Under the pieces are notes generated by a model. It was not told the DNA's origin, ran no database searches, and saw only the letters and a program-made list of their open reading frames with translations. From Thermoanaerobaculia bacterium (GTDB lineage: Bacteria; Acidobacteriota; Thermoanaerobaculia; Multivoradales; JAHEKO01), in the NCBI GenBank assembly GCA_947259195.1, contig CAMYLC010000160.1, positions 1 to 53,080 of the forward strand: a stretch of 53,080 bases of DNA. Reading direction: 5' to 3'. Positions 43,942 through 52,981 of this stretch are shown here, one piece after another. The position numbers were made by a program, and so were the translations under genes. The number at the start of each line of letters is the position of its first letter. Position 1 is the stretch's first letter.

Positions 43942-44592
43942 ATGCAAGTAACGCCACAGCTGGTCAAGGAACTGCGCGAGCGTACAGGTGCGGGAATGAT
44001 GGATTGCAAGCGAGCGCTGGTCGACTCGGAGGGTGATGTCGAGAAAGCGATCGAGCTGCTTCGCAAGCGGGGAATGGCGACGGCGGCCAAGAAGGCTGGC
44101 CGAGTCGCGGCGGAAGGCGTGGTCAGCTCCTACATCCACGCCGGTGGCAGGATAGGTGTGCTTCTCGAGGTCAATTGCGAGACGGACTTCGTCGCCCGAA
44201 CCGACGATTTCCAGAACCTCGTCAAGGACCTCGGAATGCACATCGCTGCCTCGGATCCTCGAGTCGTCAGTCGCGACGAAGTGACTGACGCGATTCTCGA
44301 GCGGGAGCGCGCCATCTACCGCGACCAGGCGGTGGAATCGGGCAAGCCCGAGAACGTCTTGGATCGCATCGTCGAGGGTAAGATCGAGAAATTCTACTCC
44401 GAGTCGGTGCTCATGGAGCAGCCCTTTATCAAGAACCCGGAGGTGACCGTGCAGGAACTGGTCAACGAAGTGATCGCCAAGTTGGGCGAGAATATCCAGG
44501 TTCGCAGATTCGCCCGATTCAAGGTCGGCGAAGGTGTCGAGAAGGCGGCCGTCGATTTCTCGGAGGAGGTTCGGGCTCAGGTCGCAGGTTGA
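43942..44592 (+). CDS. tsf: Elongation factor Ts
   Basis: 216 residues from ATG 43942 (AGAGGAA upstream); a longer in-frame reading from 43837 has no family resemblance. TPQLVKELRERTGAGMMDCKRAL and the TDFVARTD segment are the EF-Ts signatures. This is the short form, close to the compact chloroplast/cyanobacterial-like type with one dimerisation core. Catalyses GDP release from EF-Tu, whose gene begins at 52982. Confidence 0.95.
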   Translation: MQVTPQLVKELRERTGAGMMDCKRALVDSEGDVEKAIELLRKRGMATAAKKAGRVAAEGVVSSYIHAGGRIGVLLEVNCETDFVARTDDFQNLVKDLGMHIAASDPRVVSRDEVTDAILERERAIYRDQAVESGKPENVLDRIVEGKIEKFYSESVLMEQPFIKNPEVTVQELVNEVIAKLGENIQVRRFARFKVGEGVEKAAVDFSEEVRAQVAG

Positions 44593-44607
44593 GACGATTG
44601 GCAGGCG

Positions 44608-45324
44608 ATGGTGCAGAAACCAGCATTCAAGCGGGTTCTCTTGAAGCTCTCCGGCGAGGCCCTCATGGGCAGCCAGAGCTCCGGGATCGACGAGCAGATC
44701 GTCGCTCGGGTCGCTGATGAGATCCGGGAGATCTACGATTTGGGCGTCGAGCTTGCCGTGGTCGTCGGCGGCGGCAACATCATTCGCGGTGTGGCAGCCA
44801 GCGATCGCGGCCTCGATCGGGTCACGGGCGACAATATGGGCATGCTAGCCACCGTCATCAATGCCCTAGCATTGCAGGATGCTCTGGAGAAACGTGAGGT
44901 CTCGACCCGCGTTCAAACAGCCATCGAGATCCAGGACGTTGCCGAGCCCTTCATCCGTCGACGGGCCATCCGCCACCTGGAAAAGGGGCGCGTCGTCATC
45001 TTCGCCGGTGGCACTGGAAACCCCTACTTCACGACCGATAGCGCCGCGGGTTTGCGCGCCAATGAAATCCATGCCGAGGTCCTGCTGAAGGGCACGAACG
45101 TGGATGGCGTCTACACCGCCGATCCTGCCAAAGACAGCAGCGCCGAATTGCTGCGCGAGATCAGCTACCAGCAGGTGCTGGAGAAGAACCTTCGGGTCAT
45201 GGATACGGCGGCTATCAGCTTGTGCCGTGACAATGACATTCCGATTGTCGTCTTCAGACTCATGGAACCAGGGAACCTGCGAAGAGTGGTGTGTGGTGAA
45301 TCGGTAGGGTCGGTAGTTCGGTGA
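44608..45324 (+). CDS. pyrH: UMP kinase
   Basis: 238 residues. [13 protein letters not shown] (phosphate-binding), [35 protein letters not shown], and [23 protein letters not shown] match PyrH. Phosphorylates UMP to UDP. Placed in the conserved rpsB-tsf-pyrH-frr order. Start ATG is 15 bases after tsf; no irregularities seen. Confidence 0.96.
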   Translation: MVQKPAFKRVLLKLSGEALMGSQSSGIDEQIVARVADEIREIYDLGVELAVVVGGGNIIRGVAASDRGLDRVTGDNMGMLATVINALALQDALEKREVSTRVQTAIEIQDVAEPFIRRRAIRHLEKGRVVIFAGGTGNPYFTTDSAAGLRANEIHAEVLLKGTNVDGVYTADPAKDSSAELLREISYQQVLEKNLRVMDTAAISLCRDNDIPIVVFRLMEPGNLRRVVCGESVGSVVR

Positions 45325-45420
45325 GGCCGAGACTTTCAGTGAAGGACAAGATCCTGGCACAATAGGAAGCGGAGCAAGTCGGGTCGGAAAGAAGTCCAGA
45401 TCGGTACTCGAGGAGGCGAT

Positions 45421-45975
45421 ATGAAAGAGCTGTTCATTGAGGTCGAGCTCAAGATGAAGGAAGCCCTGGACCATTTTCACGAAGAGTTGAAGCATCTCAG
45501 AACCGGACGCGCCTCGCTGGCCATGCTCGACGGAGTTTCGGTGGACTACTATGGGGCGCCGACTCCTATGAATCAGGTGGCCAAGCTGTCCGTGCCCGAG
45601 GCGACCCTGATCATGGCGCAACCCTACGATTCTTCGCTCATCCCCCTCATCGAGAAGGCCGTCATGCAAGCCAATCTCGGGTTGAATCCTTCCAGCGACG
45701 GCAAGGTCGTGAGGATTCCCGTCCCGCCACTGACCGAGGAGCGCCGCAAGGAGATCGTCAAGCGAGCCCATGACCTGGCCGAGACCGCCCGCAATTCCGT
45801 GCGGCACGCCCGTCGGGAGGGCAACGAACGCCTCAAAGAGATGGAGAAGGAAAAAGAGATCGGTCAGGACGAAGAGCATCGCGGCATGGATGAGCACCAG
45901 AAGCTCCACGATCACTACATCGGTGAGATCAACACGGCTCTCGAGCACAAGGAGGAGGACCTCCTTACGGTCTGA
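45421..45975 (+). CDS. frr: Ribosome recycling factor
   Basis: 184 residues after GAGGAGGCG. Three-helix bundle plus wedge: KMKEALDHFHEELKHLRTGRASLAML, then VPEATLIMAQPYDSSLIPLIEKAV, and NLGLNPSSDGKVVRIPVPPLTEERRKEIVK. Splits the post-termination ribosome with EF-G. In many bacteria uppS-cdsA-dxr follow frr; here ispD and ispF follow. Confidence 0.96.
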   Translation: MKELFIEVELKMKEALDHFHEELKHLRTGRASLAMLDGVSVDYYGAPTPMNQVAKLSVPEATLIMAQPYDSSLIPLIEKAVMQANLGLNPSSDGKVVRIPVPPLTEERRKEIVKRAHDLAETARNSVRHARREGNERLKEMEKEKEIGQDEEHRGMDEHQKLHDHYIGEINTALEHKEEDLLTV

Positions 45976-46004
45976 CCGACCGCAGAGGTGACCCGCAGTA
46001 TCTT

Positions 46005-46742
46005 TTGCCCCTGAGCGCACCAAGGGTTTCCGCGAGTGTCTTGATCCCCGCTGCTGGCCGGGGTGAGCGCTTCGGTGGTCCACTGCCAAAACAACTCACA
46101 CCAGTCTGTGGCCAACCTCTTCTACGCTGGACATTGCGGCGGTTCCTGGAAGCTGGGCTGACCTCCATCACCGTGGCTGTGCCACAGAATCTGCTAGCAG
46201 AGGCTCCAATCAGGATCCTCGACGATCCGCATGTGCGATGGGTCGCCGGAGGAGGGTCACGCCAGGCGTCGGTGGAGGCCTGCCTGGTCGCGACTCCCGG
46301 AGGCGACGACGATCTCGTGATCGTCCATGATGGAGCGCGCCCCGCTTTGGCAACGGAGGATCTTCGGAGGGTAGTGGAAGCCGCGGCGCAGGCCGATGGT
46401 GCGGTGCTGGGGCGTATGGTCAGTGACACCTTGAAGGAGATCGAAGAAGGTGCGATCGTGCGCACCCTTCAGCGATCCCGCTTGTTTCGAGCCGAGACTC
46501 CCCAGGTGTTTCGCCGCGCCCTCCTGGCACAGGCCTTGGAACGATGTCGTCATGATGGATTCGTCGGCCCGGACGAGGCCTCGGTGGTGGAGAGGTTGCC
46601 AGGCGTGACAGTGAGAGCCCTGCAAGCCAGTGCCCCCAATCCGAAGCTCACCGTGGCTGCAGATCTGCTGCTGATAGAGACACTCTTGACCCGTTATCCG
46701 ACTTCGGGGGCGATGTCGGCGACTGGCGAACCGGATCGGTAG
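46005..46742 (+). CDS. ispD: 2-C-methyl-D-erythritol 4-phosphate cytidylyltransferase
   Basis: About 245 residues from TTG 46005; the start is uncertain because AGAGGTG is 14 bases away, and another TTG lies just before the IPAAG motif. VLIPAAGRGERFGGPLPKQLTPVCGQPLL is the nucleotide-binding start, VIVHDGARPALA and VSDTLKEI follow, and FVGPDEASVVERLPGVTVRAL is near the end. Makes CDP-methylerythritol from MEP and CTP. Followed by ispF after 16 bases, so two MEP-pathway steps are paired. Confidence 0.92.
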   Translation: MPLSAPRVSASVLIPAAGRGERFGGPLPKQLTPVCGQPLLRWTLRRFLEAGLTSITVAVPQNLLAEAPIRILDDPHVRWVAGGGSRQASVEACLVATPGGDDDLVIVHDGARPALATEDLRRVVEAAAQADGAVLGRMVSDTLKEIEEGAIVRTLQRSRLFRAETPQVFRRALLAQALERCRHDGFVGPDEASVVERLPGVTVRALQASAPNPKLTVAADLLLIETLLTRYPTSGAMSATGEPDR

Positions 46743-46758
46743 ACGAGGGGAGGACCGG

Positions 46759-47250
46759 ATGAGTTTTCGCATCGGCCAGGGCTACGACGTTCATCGGCTG
46801 ATCGAGGGTCGGCCTTTGGTCCTCGGAGGCGAAGCGATTCCCTTCGATCGTGGTCTCGAGGGTTTCAGCGACGCCGACGTTCTGCTCCACGCTCTCGGAG
46901 ACGCTTTGCTTGGTGCTGCCGGCCTTGGTGATCTCGGCAGCCAGTTTCCGCCCGGCGATGCCAAATGGAAGAACGCAGACAGCTGCGATCTTTTGCGTGA
47001 GATTCTGTTTCTGGTGGGGGACGCCGGCTACCGATTCGTCAACTGCGACCTGACCTTGATTGCCGAAGCTCCCAAACTCGCTGCCTATTCGAGCTCGATC
47101 CGACGTCGCTTGGCTGACCTCCTGGAGACCGAAGTCGGCGCTGTCGGACTCAAGGCGACAACCAACGAGAAGCTGGGCTGGATTGGCCGTGGCGAGGGGA
47201 TGGCAGCCATTGCCGTCGTCCTATTGAAAAGGAAGTCGCGCAGTGACTGA
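46759..47250 (+). CDS. ispF: 2-C-methyl-D-erythritol 2,4-cyclodiphosphate synthase
   Basis: 163 residues. Metal ligands are visible in GYDVHRL (Asp-x-His) and in the HALGDALLGAAGLGDLG segment (His), with FPPGDAKWKNADS, ATTNEKLGWIGRGEGMAAIAV and the C-terminal end typical. Cyclises CDP-ME2P to MEcPP with release of CMP. No ispE is in the window. Overlaps rlmB by 8 bases. Confidence 0.95.
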   Translation: MSFRIGQGYDVHRLIEGRPLVLGGEAIPFDRGLEGFSDADVLLHALGDALLGAAGLGDLGSQFPPGDAKWKNADSCDLLREILFLVGDAGYRFVNCDLTLIAEAPKLAAYSSSIRRRLADLLETEVGAVGLKATTNEKLGWIGRGEGMAAIAVVLLKRKSRSD

Positions 47251-48007
47251 ATCGCCGAGCCTGATCTTCGGATTTCACCCGGTTAGGGAGGCCCTGCGGC
47301 ACAACCCCCATCGGGTTCAGAAGATCCTGGTGTGCAAAGGGCCATCGAACCGCCGTCGTCGGGACCTGGAAGAGCTCTGCCGAAGGTACTCGGTGCCGGT
47401 AGAGCAGGTGACGGAGGGAGAGCTGTCCCGAAGGGTGCCAGGTGTTCACAACGGCTTCGCTGCCGAGCTCTCCGGAGTCACCATCGACGAGCTCGAATCG
47501 ACTCGCGATGGCGACCTCGTGGTGCTCCTCGAGGACGTTCAGGACCCGCGCAATCTGGGCGCCATTCTTCGCGTTTGCGAGGGCGCAGGAGTCGGCAGGG
47601 TCCTGGTCCGGGACCGGGGCTCTGCGCCCTTGTCACCGACCGTCGTCAAGGCCTCGGCCGGGGCCAGCGAATGGCTGGATATGGAGCGCATCACCAACTC
47701 GGCGGCCGAAATCGAGCGCTTTCAGAAGGCGGGCTACTGGGTCTACGGGGCTGATCCCGAGGGGCGCCCGACCTGGGAGATCGATCTGACCGGCAAGGTC
47801 GTACTCTGCTTCGGAGGTGAGGCTAATGGCCTGCGATCCCGAACGCGAGAGCTTTGTGACGAGCTGGTGGCCCTGCCTATGCGGGGCAAAATCGAATCGC
47901 TGAACGTCTCCGCTGCTGCCGCAGCCACTCTCTTCGAGGCGGTGAGACAACGCACCAGCGCCAAGAAAGATGGGCCTCGAGTTCCCGACGAGGCTTCTCC
48001 AGGCTGA
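47243..48007 (+). CDS. rlmB: 23S rRNA (guanosine(2251)-2'-O)-methyltransferase, SpoU family
   Basis: 254 residues from GTG 47243. FGFHPVREALRHNPHRVQKIL is the substrate-binding N-domain; SPOUT motifs are LEDVQDPRNLGAILRVCEGAG (motif 1), CFGGEANGLRSR (motif 2) and ESLNVSAAAAATLFEAVR (motif 3). Methylates a 2'-O in the P-loop of 23S rRNA. The last gene before the tRNA block. RlmB and TrmH are close relatives; the HPVREAL N-terminus favours RlmB. Confidence 0.9.
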   Translation: MTESPSLIFGFHPVREALRHNPHRVQKILVCKGPSNRRRRDLEELCRRYSVPVEQVTEGELSRRVPGVHNGFAAELSGVTIDELESTRDGDLVVLLEDVQDPRNLGAILRVCEGAGVGRVLVRDRGSAPLSPTVVKASAGASEWLDMERITNSAAEIERFQKAGYWVYGADPEGRPTWEIDLTGKVVLCFGGEANGLRSRTRELCDELVALPMRGKIESLNVSAAAAATLFEAVRQRTSAKKDGPRVPDEASPG

Positions 48008-48124
48008 GTTCTTGCTCACGCGTCGGGCTGCGGCTAGACTTCTGGATCCCGACCAGGGCGCGAAGGAACTGGAGTGTTCTGGGCCCATTGGCCCTGGCGG
48101 CGATGGAGGGTTTGACTTAGTTTC

Positions 48125-48199
48125 GCCGGCATAGCTCAGGGGTAGAGCAGCTGTCTTGTAAACAGCAGGTCCTCGGTTCGAATCCGGGTGCCGGCTCCA
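48125..48199 (+). tRNA. tRNA-Thr(TGT)
   Basis: 75 bases with encoded CCA. GCCGGCA pairs with TGCCGGC, the D-arm is AGCTCAGGGGTAGAGC, the anticodon loop CTTGTAA gives TGT, and the T-arm is CGGTTCGAATCCGG. Its counterpart in E. coli is thrU, which directly precedes tyrU; here 4.2 kb separate the two. Confidence 0.96.
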
Positions 48200-48438
48200 C
48201 TTTCGACCTCATTTCTATCCTGGATGCCGAGCCGCACGTGACAGACGATCCTGTCCGTGCCGGGCGTCTTCCCGTCTCGGTTGACCGGCACAGGGCATCG
48301 GCGACAACATCCAACTCTGCCCTGATTGCATTGGACGGCTCCGGTTCAGGAAGGACTGTGGGAATGGTCTATGATGTGCGTCCTCTACTCCGCAGCGGAG
48401 TCAGCGATCCGGGGTGTGGATTGCGTGGGTTGGACTGA

Positions 48439-50703
48439 ATGATTGATCGTCCCTGGCACGAGACCCTGGTGGATGAAGTCCTCGAGCTTCGGCGACAGGG
48501 TGGCCATCTCGCTCGTCTGAGTGAAGCAGAGGTGCGTCAGTTCGTCGGTGACCTCGAGCAAGTGAGCTGCGCGAAGGGCGAGACACTGATCCGATTCGGC
48601 GAGACAGTCGACCGCGTCTTCATTCTGCTGCAGGGAATCCTGATAGCCAGCACCACGAGCGACGACGAGTCGGAGAAAGTCGTTCGCCAGCTCGCTCCCG
48701 GCGACCTTCTCGGAGTAGGGGCCCTTCTCGCTGGTGGTACCCACTCCGCGGTGGTGCGGGCCGCTGAGGAGTGCCGCCTGGCGGCCTTGAGCCGCCAGGG
48801 ATTCGACAAGCTGCTCGAGAGAGACACGGAGACCTGGACCAAGATTTCCGAGCTCATCCTGGGGTGGATGCAGGAGTCGCAACTCGCCACGTACCTCAAC
48901 GAGCTCTTTGGACCGTTCGCGGTCGATGAGCTGGATGTGCTGCGGGATCTCGAAGCCGAAGTGGAGCTGCTGACGCTCGAGGGAGGTGAGACGCTCTTTC
49001 GACAAGAAGATCCGGCCGATGCCGCGTACATCGTGTTGAGCGGTCGCCTTCGGGTGGTGCTCGAGACTCCCGGTGCGGACGAACGGACTCTCAATGAGCT
49101 CGGACGGGGAGAGGTGTTGGGTGAGATGGCTCTTCTCACGGGTGAACATCGCTCGGCGACGGTCTATGCAGTTCGTGACACCGACCTGGCGCGTCTCTCG
49201 AGGAAGGGGTTTCACGGCTTGATCGAGAGCAGGCCAGAGTCCCTTCGCGCCCTGTCTCATATCATCGCTGATCGCCTTCGACGCCACAGTCACATTCACG
49301 TGCCAGAACACCGACGGGGCTCGTGCACAGGACTCGTGCCCTTGGGCCCATCTCTGAATCCAGAGCCGTTCATTCGAGATCTGATAACGCACCTCGAGGC
49401 TCACGGCTCGGTGGCACTGCTCACCAGTGCAGAGGTCGACCGGGCTCTCGGTGTCCCAGGCATTGCCCAGTCCTCGGACCGCGACCCCAGCTACCTCCGA
49501 CTCTCCCGTTGGCTCCACGAGAGAGAGGAGAACTACCGGTTCGTCCTCTACCTGGCCGATCCGATATGGTCTCCCTGGACCGAGCGATGTGCCAGGCAGT
49601 CGGATCGCTGCCTCTATATGGCCGACGCCGATGAAAGGCCCGAACAGGGTGACATCGAATCGCGCCTCGAGGCACGCTGGCAGGGTACTCGCGCTCCGCA
49701 GCGCAGCCTGGTGCTTCTGCACGCGACGGGAACGGCACGCCCGAAGGGCACGGCCGGGTGGCTAAAAGCGCGCCAGATCGAGTGCGTTTACCATGTCCGC
49801 CGGGAACATCCAGGGGATCTGGCCCGTCTGGCGCGCATCGTCGGTGATCGGGCCGTCGGCGTCGTATTCGGAGGAGGTGGTGCCAGGGGTTTTGCCCACC
49901 TCGGAGTGCTGCGCGCACTGGAGGAGCTTGGCATCCCGGTTGACATGATCGGCGGCAGCAGTATCGGAGCACCGGTGGCTGTCCCCACGGCTCAAGGGAA
50001 GTCCGCCGAGGAAGCGCTGAACTCCGTCGCTCATCATTTCCAGTCACTGCTCGATTACACCTTGCCGTTGGCGGCGCTGCTGGCCGGTCGGCGCATTAGC
50101 TCCTCGATCGAGAAGGGCGCGGGCGCCTGGGACATAGAGGACCTGTGGTTACCCTACTTCTGCGTATCGACGAACATCACGACCGGGCGCACGGTCGTGC
50201 ACAGGCGAGGGAGCCTGCTGAGGGCCGTTAGAGCCAGTGTCGCGATTCCAGGAGTCCTGCCGCCCGTGCCGGAAGGGGAAGACCTCCTGGTTGACGGGGG
50301 TGTCCTGAACAATCTGCCGATCGATGTCATGCGTCAGCTCAACGTCAGTGGTCCGGTCATCGCGGTCGATGTCCTACCGCTTCGCGGACTCCGGGCCAAG
50401 GCCGATTTTGGTCTCAGCGTCTCGGGCTGGCGCCTGGCTCTCAGCAAGATCACACCGGGCAAGCGGCCGATCCGTGTGCCAAGTCTGGGGAACACGATCA
50501 TGCGGTCGATGTTCGTCGGCTCGGAGGGTGCACGGACGCAGATGTTGAGCCAGGGTCTGGCCGATCTCTATCTCAATATCAAGGCCTCCGGTGTCGGCCT
50601 GTTGGAGTTCGCCGCGGTCGAGAAGGTGGCGAAGATCGGCTACGATGCCTCGATGCCGCAGCTTCGGCAGTGGCTCGAGTCGGACGGTCTGGCCGGCGGT
50701 TGA
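48439..50703 (+). CDS. Patatin-like phospholipase with two cyclic-nucleotide-binding domains (NTE-like)
   Basis: 754 residues. cNMP-binding domain 1 at about 40-130 (KGETLIRFGETVDRVFILLQG) and domain 2 at about 160-275 (ETLFRQEDPADAAYIVLSG, RGEVLGEMALLTGEHRSATV). A linker of about 190 residues follows, then the patatin domain from about 470: oxyanion loop GGGGARGFAHLG, nucleophile Ser508 in GGSSIGA (GxSxG), and Asp619 in DGGVLNNLP. This is the layout of neuropathy target esterase, a lysophospholipase/phospholipase B. No membrane anchor is clear. Likely a membrane-lipid hydrolase controlled by cNMP or an acting ligand; the ligand is unknown. Confidence 0.9.
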   Translation: MIDRPWHETLVDEVLELRRQGGHLARLSEAEVRQFVGDLEQVSCAKGETLIRFGETVDRVFILLQGILIASTTSDDESEKVVRQLAPGDLLGVGALLAGGTHSAVVRAAEECRLAALSRQGFDKLLERDTETWTKISELILGWMQESQLATYLNELFGPFAVDELDVLRDLEAEVELLTLEGGETLFRQEDPADAAYIVLSGRLRVVLETPGADERTLNELGRGEVLGEMALLTGEHRSATVYAVRDTDLARLSRKGFHGLIESRPESLRALSHIIADRLRRHSHIHVPEHRRGSCTGLVPLGPSLNPEPFIRDLITHLEAHGSVALLTSAEVDRALGVPGIAQSSDRDPSYLRLSRWLHEREENYRFVLYLADPIWSPWTERCARQSDRCLYMADADERPEQGDIESRLEARWQGTRAPQRSLVLLHATGTARPKGTAGWLKARQIECVYHVRREHPGDLARLARIVGDRAVGVVFGGGGARGFAHLGVLRALEELGIPVDMIGGSSIGAPVAVPTAQGKSAEEALNSVAHHFQSLLDYTLPLAALLAGRRISSSIEKGAGAWDIEDLWLPYFCVSTNITTGRTVVHRRGSLLRAVRASVAIPGVLPPVPEGEDLLVDGGVLNNLPIDVMRQLNVSGPVIAVDVLPLRGLRAKADFGLSVSGWRLALSKITPGKRPIRVPSLGNTIMRSMFVGSEGARTQMLSQGLADLYLNIKASGVGLLEFAAVEKVAKIGYDASMPQLRQWLESDGLAGG

Positions 50704-50935
50704 TCCCGAGTAGGGACCGAGTCCGTAAAAGTGGGGATCGCAACCGCACTGAGCAGGTCACGGTAGGAGTGTTGCAGGAGAGTTGACGGGTCGGTCGTCG
50801 CCTCTCTTTGGATCCCGTTGTAGTATGTGGCACTCAGCCGCGGAGGGCGCGCAAAGACGCTGAAGTCGCGAGGACCAGGGCTCGCTGAAGAGGGAACGAA
50901 CCGGTTCGATATGGCTGAACCCATTAGGAGGTCAA

Positions 50936-51247
50936 ATGCCCTTTCTGCTGATCCTTGCCGTCGTTCTTGCCGCCGTGACCGCTCTTTTTGCCATCCAGAA
51001 TTCGGGCGTCATCACGGTCTCGTTTCTGGGCTGGGAAACGGATGCTTCGCTGGCACTGATACTGATCCTGACCCTCGGAATCGGTATCCTGATCGGCTAT
51101 CTCGCCGGGCTACCGTCCTCTCTCAGAAAGGCAAGCCAATTGCGTCGAGTGAAGCGGGATCTGGGGGCCCTGCAAGACGCTGCGGCGGAGTTGGAGGAGG
51201 AGGATTTCAGCCTGGCGCCGCCGGGTCCTAGAACGGCCGGAAGTTGA
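50936..51247 (+). CDS. LapA-domain (DUF1049) membrane protein
   Basis: 103 residues after TTAGGAGGTCAA. Two membrane helices: residues 2-22 (LLILAVVLAAVTALFAIQN) and 40-63 (LALILILTLGIGILIGYLAG), separated by VITVSFLGWETD, then a charged coiled-coil tail (LRRVKRDLGALQDAAAELEEED). This is the LapA/YciS arrangement; LapA works with LapB in controlling lipopolysaccharide synthesis. LapB is not adjacent. Alternative: an unrelated small membrane protein of the same architecture. Sits between the patatin and MscS genes. Confidence 0.8.
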   Translation: MPFLLILAVVLAAVTALFAIQNSGVITVSFLGWETDASLALILILTLGIGILIGYLAGLPSSLRKASQLRRVKRDLGALQDAAAELEEEDFSLAPPGPRTAGS

Positions 51248-51416
51248 CACCAATGCGAGGAACTGGGTTCGCCCGGTTCGTGTTCAGGGCTCTGCAGTGG
51301 GGGTGTCGCACACTCTCCGTTCGATTACAGCGAATAACAGGAGAGAGCGATGGGATTCTCCGATTGTATGACCGTTCTATTATCAAACGGCGAAACAATG
51401 ACAACAGGAGGGTGAC

Positions 51417-52247
51417 ATGAATATCGAAGAAATCACGGCTACATCCGCAGAGCTGCTGACTCAGTGGGGCCTCAAGGTCCTAGGCGCTATTGCGCTCTTG
51501 ATCGTCGGTCGGGTCGTCGCCGGGCTGTTGCGCAAACTCACGCGCAGGGCGATGACGAAGGCCGGTGTCGACGCGACTCTGGTTCCGTTCTCGAGCAGCA
51601 TGGTCTACTACCTGGCCCTGGCGGTCGTCCTGATCGCTGTCCTCGGCCTTTTCGGCATTCAGACGACGTCCCTGATAGCTCTTCTCGGCGCCGCCGGATT
51701 GGCAGTCGGCCTGGCCCTCCAGGGAACCCTGTCGCAATTCGCTTCTGGAATCATGTTGCTGATCTTCCGTCCATTTGTCGTCGGTGACCGGGTGGAGGTC
51801 AGTGGTACAACCGGCGAGGTCGAGGCCATCGGCCTCTTCTCGACAACCCTACGAAGCTTCGACAACGTCAAGATCACAGTCCCCAATTCCCAGGTCTATG
51901 GCAACACGATCAAGAATATGAATGGCTATGAGAACCGTCGTGTGGATATGGTCCTGGGGGTCTCGTATGATGACGACCTGGGCGTCGCCATGGAGACCAT
52001 GCGCCGAGTGATCCAGGAGGACGATCGAGTCCTGGCCGATCCCGAGCCGCAAATCGCGGTTGCCGAGCTCGGCGATTCGTCGGTCAACTTCGTTGTCAGG
52101 CCGTGGTGCAAGGCCGGAGACTACTTCGGGGTGAAGTTCGACCTCACGCGCCGATTCAAGGAAGAGCTTGAAGCCGCTGGCTGCTCGATTCCCTTTCCGC
52201 AGCGCGACGTGCACCTGTTTGGAGCGGCCGGGGCGGCGGAGATGTAA
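51417..52247 (+). CDS. mscS: Small-conductance mechanosensitive channel (MscS)
   Basis: 276 residues after CAGGAGGGTGAC. Close to the classic MscS layout: TM1 about 14-38, TM2 about 62-82, TM3 SLIALLGAAGLAVGLALQGTLSQFASGIMLL with the Gly/Ala pore helix, then FRPFVVGDRVEVSGTTGEVEAIGLF and FDNVKITVPNSQVYGNTI. The C-terminal domain is complete. Protects against hypo-osmotic shock. Differs from the channel at 1615 in pore-helix residues. It closes the three-gene block inserted in the tRNA-tuf cluster. Confidence 0.94.
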   Translation: MNIEEITATSAELLTQWGLKVLGAIALLIVGRVVAGLLRKLTRRAMTKAGVDATLVPFSSSMVYYLALAVVLIAVLGLFGIQTTSLIALLGAAGLAVGLALQGTLSQFASGIMLLIFRPFVVGDRVEVSGTTGEVEAIGLFSTTLRSFDNVKITVPNSQVYGNTIKNMNGYENRRVDMVLGVSYDDDLGVAMETMRRVIQEDDRVLADPEPQIAVAELGDSSVNFVVRPWCKAGDYFGVKFDLTRRFKEELEAAGCSIPFPQRDVHLFGAAGAAEM

Positions 52248-52380
52248 ACGGTGAGCGGTCGCCGCTTGTCAGTGCATGCGGGTTCTCCCGTCTTGGTTCG
52301 GGTGGGGAGCCCAGTTCTCGGAGATCGGTAGCCTGGACTGGTTGACCAGGAGCGAGTTTGCTACTATTCGCGACTGGCAC

Positions 52381-52467
52381 GGAGGTGTAGCCGAGCGGTC
52401 AAAGGCAGCAGACTGTAAATCTGCCGGGCAAAGCCCTACGGTGGTTCGAATCCATCCACCTCCACCA
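52381..52467 (+). tRNA. tRNA-Tyr(GTA)
   Basis: 87-base class II tRNA with encoded CCA. GGAGGTG pairs with CACCTCC, the anticodon loop CTGTAAA gives GTA, and a long variable arm (GGGCAAAGCCCTACG) follows. 12 bases from tRNA-Gly. Confidence 0.96.
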
Positions 52468-52479
52468 TATTTTCTACTA

Positions 52480-52554
52480 GCGGGAGTAACTCAGTGGTAG
52501 AGTCTCGGCCTTCCAAGCCGTTGGTCGCGGGTTCGATTCCCGTCTCCCGCTCCA
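52480..52554 (+). tRNA. tRNA-Gly(TCC)
   Basis: 75 bases with encoded CCA. GCGGGAG pairs with CTCCCGC, the D-arm is AACTCAGTGGTAGAGT, the anticodon loop CTTCCAA gives TCC, and the T-arm is CGGGTTCGATTCCCG. Same position as glyT in the E. coli cluster. Confidence 0.96.
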
Positions 52555-52729
52555 TGTGGATCCCCCGTAGGGCCTAGCCTTCTCGACATTGTAGGCGAGC
52601 CGTCGGACTCGGGCTCCTGGCCCCAGGGGTTGCTGTGCAGAAGAGAATCTGAGAGACTCCCTGTTGGGTAGTGCGAAGCCCCCTCCGAGCGGCCGCAAAG
52701 GCAGTCGGGATGGTCAAGGAAATCAGGGC

Positions 52730-52758
52730 TTTACAGGCGTAATAAGAAGGGCTATACT
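52730..52758 (+). promoter_or_regulatory. Promoter for tRNA-Thr(GGT)-tuf
   Basis: TTTACA (52730-52735), 17-base spacer, TATACT (52753-52758). Predicted transcription start near 52765, 55 bases before tRNA-Thr. The leader holds CCGCTCG paired with CGAGCGG around an 8-base loop. So the tRNA-Thr/tuf part has its own strong promoter, in the 266-base gap after tRNA-Gly. Confidence 0.75.
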
Positions 52759-52820
52759 CACAAATTCCGCCAGCCGCTCGAAGGATGCCGAGCGGTCGGG
52801 GGCTTTGCGGTCTAGCCGAC

Positions 52821-52895
<75 letters not shown>

Positions 52896-52981
52896 GGCGC
52901 ACCGAGACACTGGGATCTGAAATTGAACCGCTGCAACTACCTGCAGGGACCCTAGCCTTTCAGGAGGAGAACGGAACAGCC

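Noticed and set aside
48117..48314. Minus-strand 65-residue frame over tRNA-Thr
   Set aside because: Again a reverse translation of a tRNA gene; no independent support.
52342..52367. Promoter TTGACC...TACTAT before tRNA-Tyr
   Set aside because: Spacing is only 14 bases, too short for a confident call, and the hexamers are weak.
52477..52698. Minus-strand 73-residue frame over tRNA-Gly
   Set aside because: Its C-terminal part (RRESNPRPTAWKAETLPLSYSR) is the well-known artefact of translating a tRNA gene backwards.
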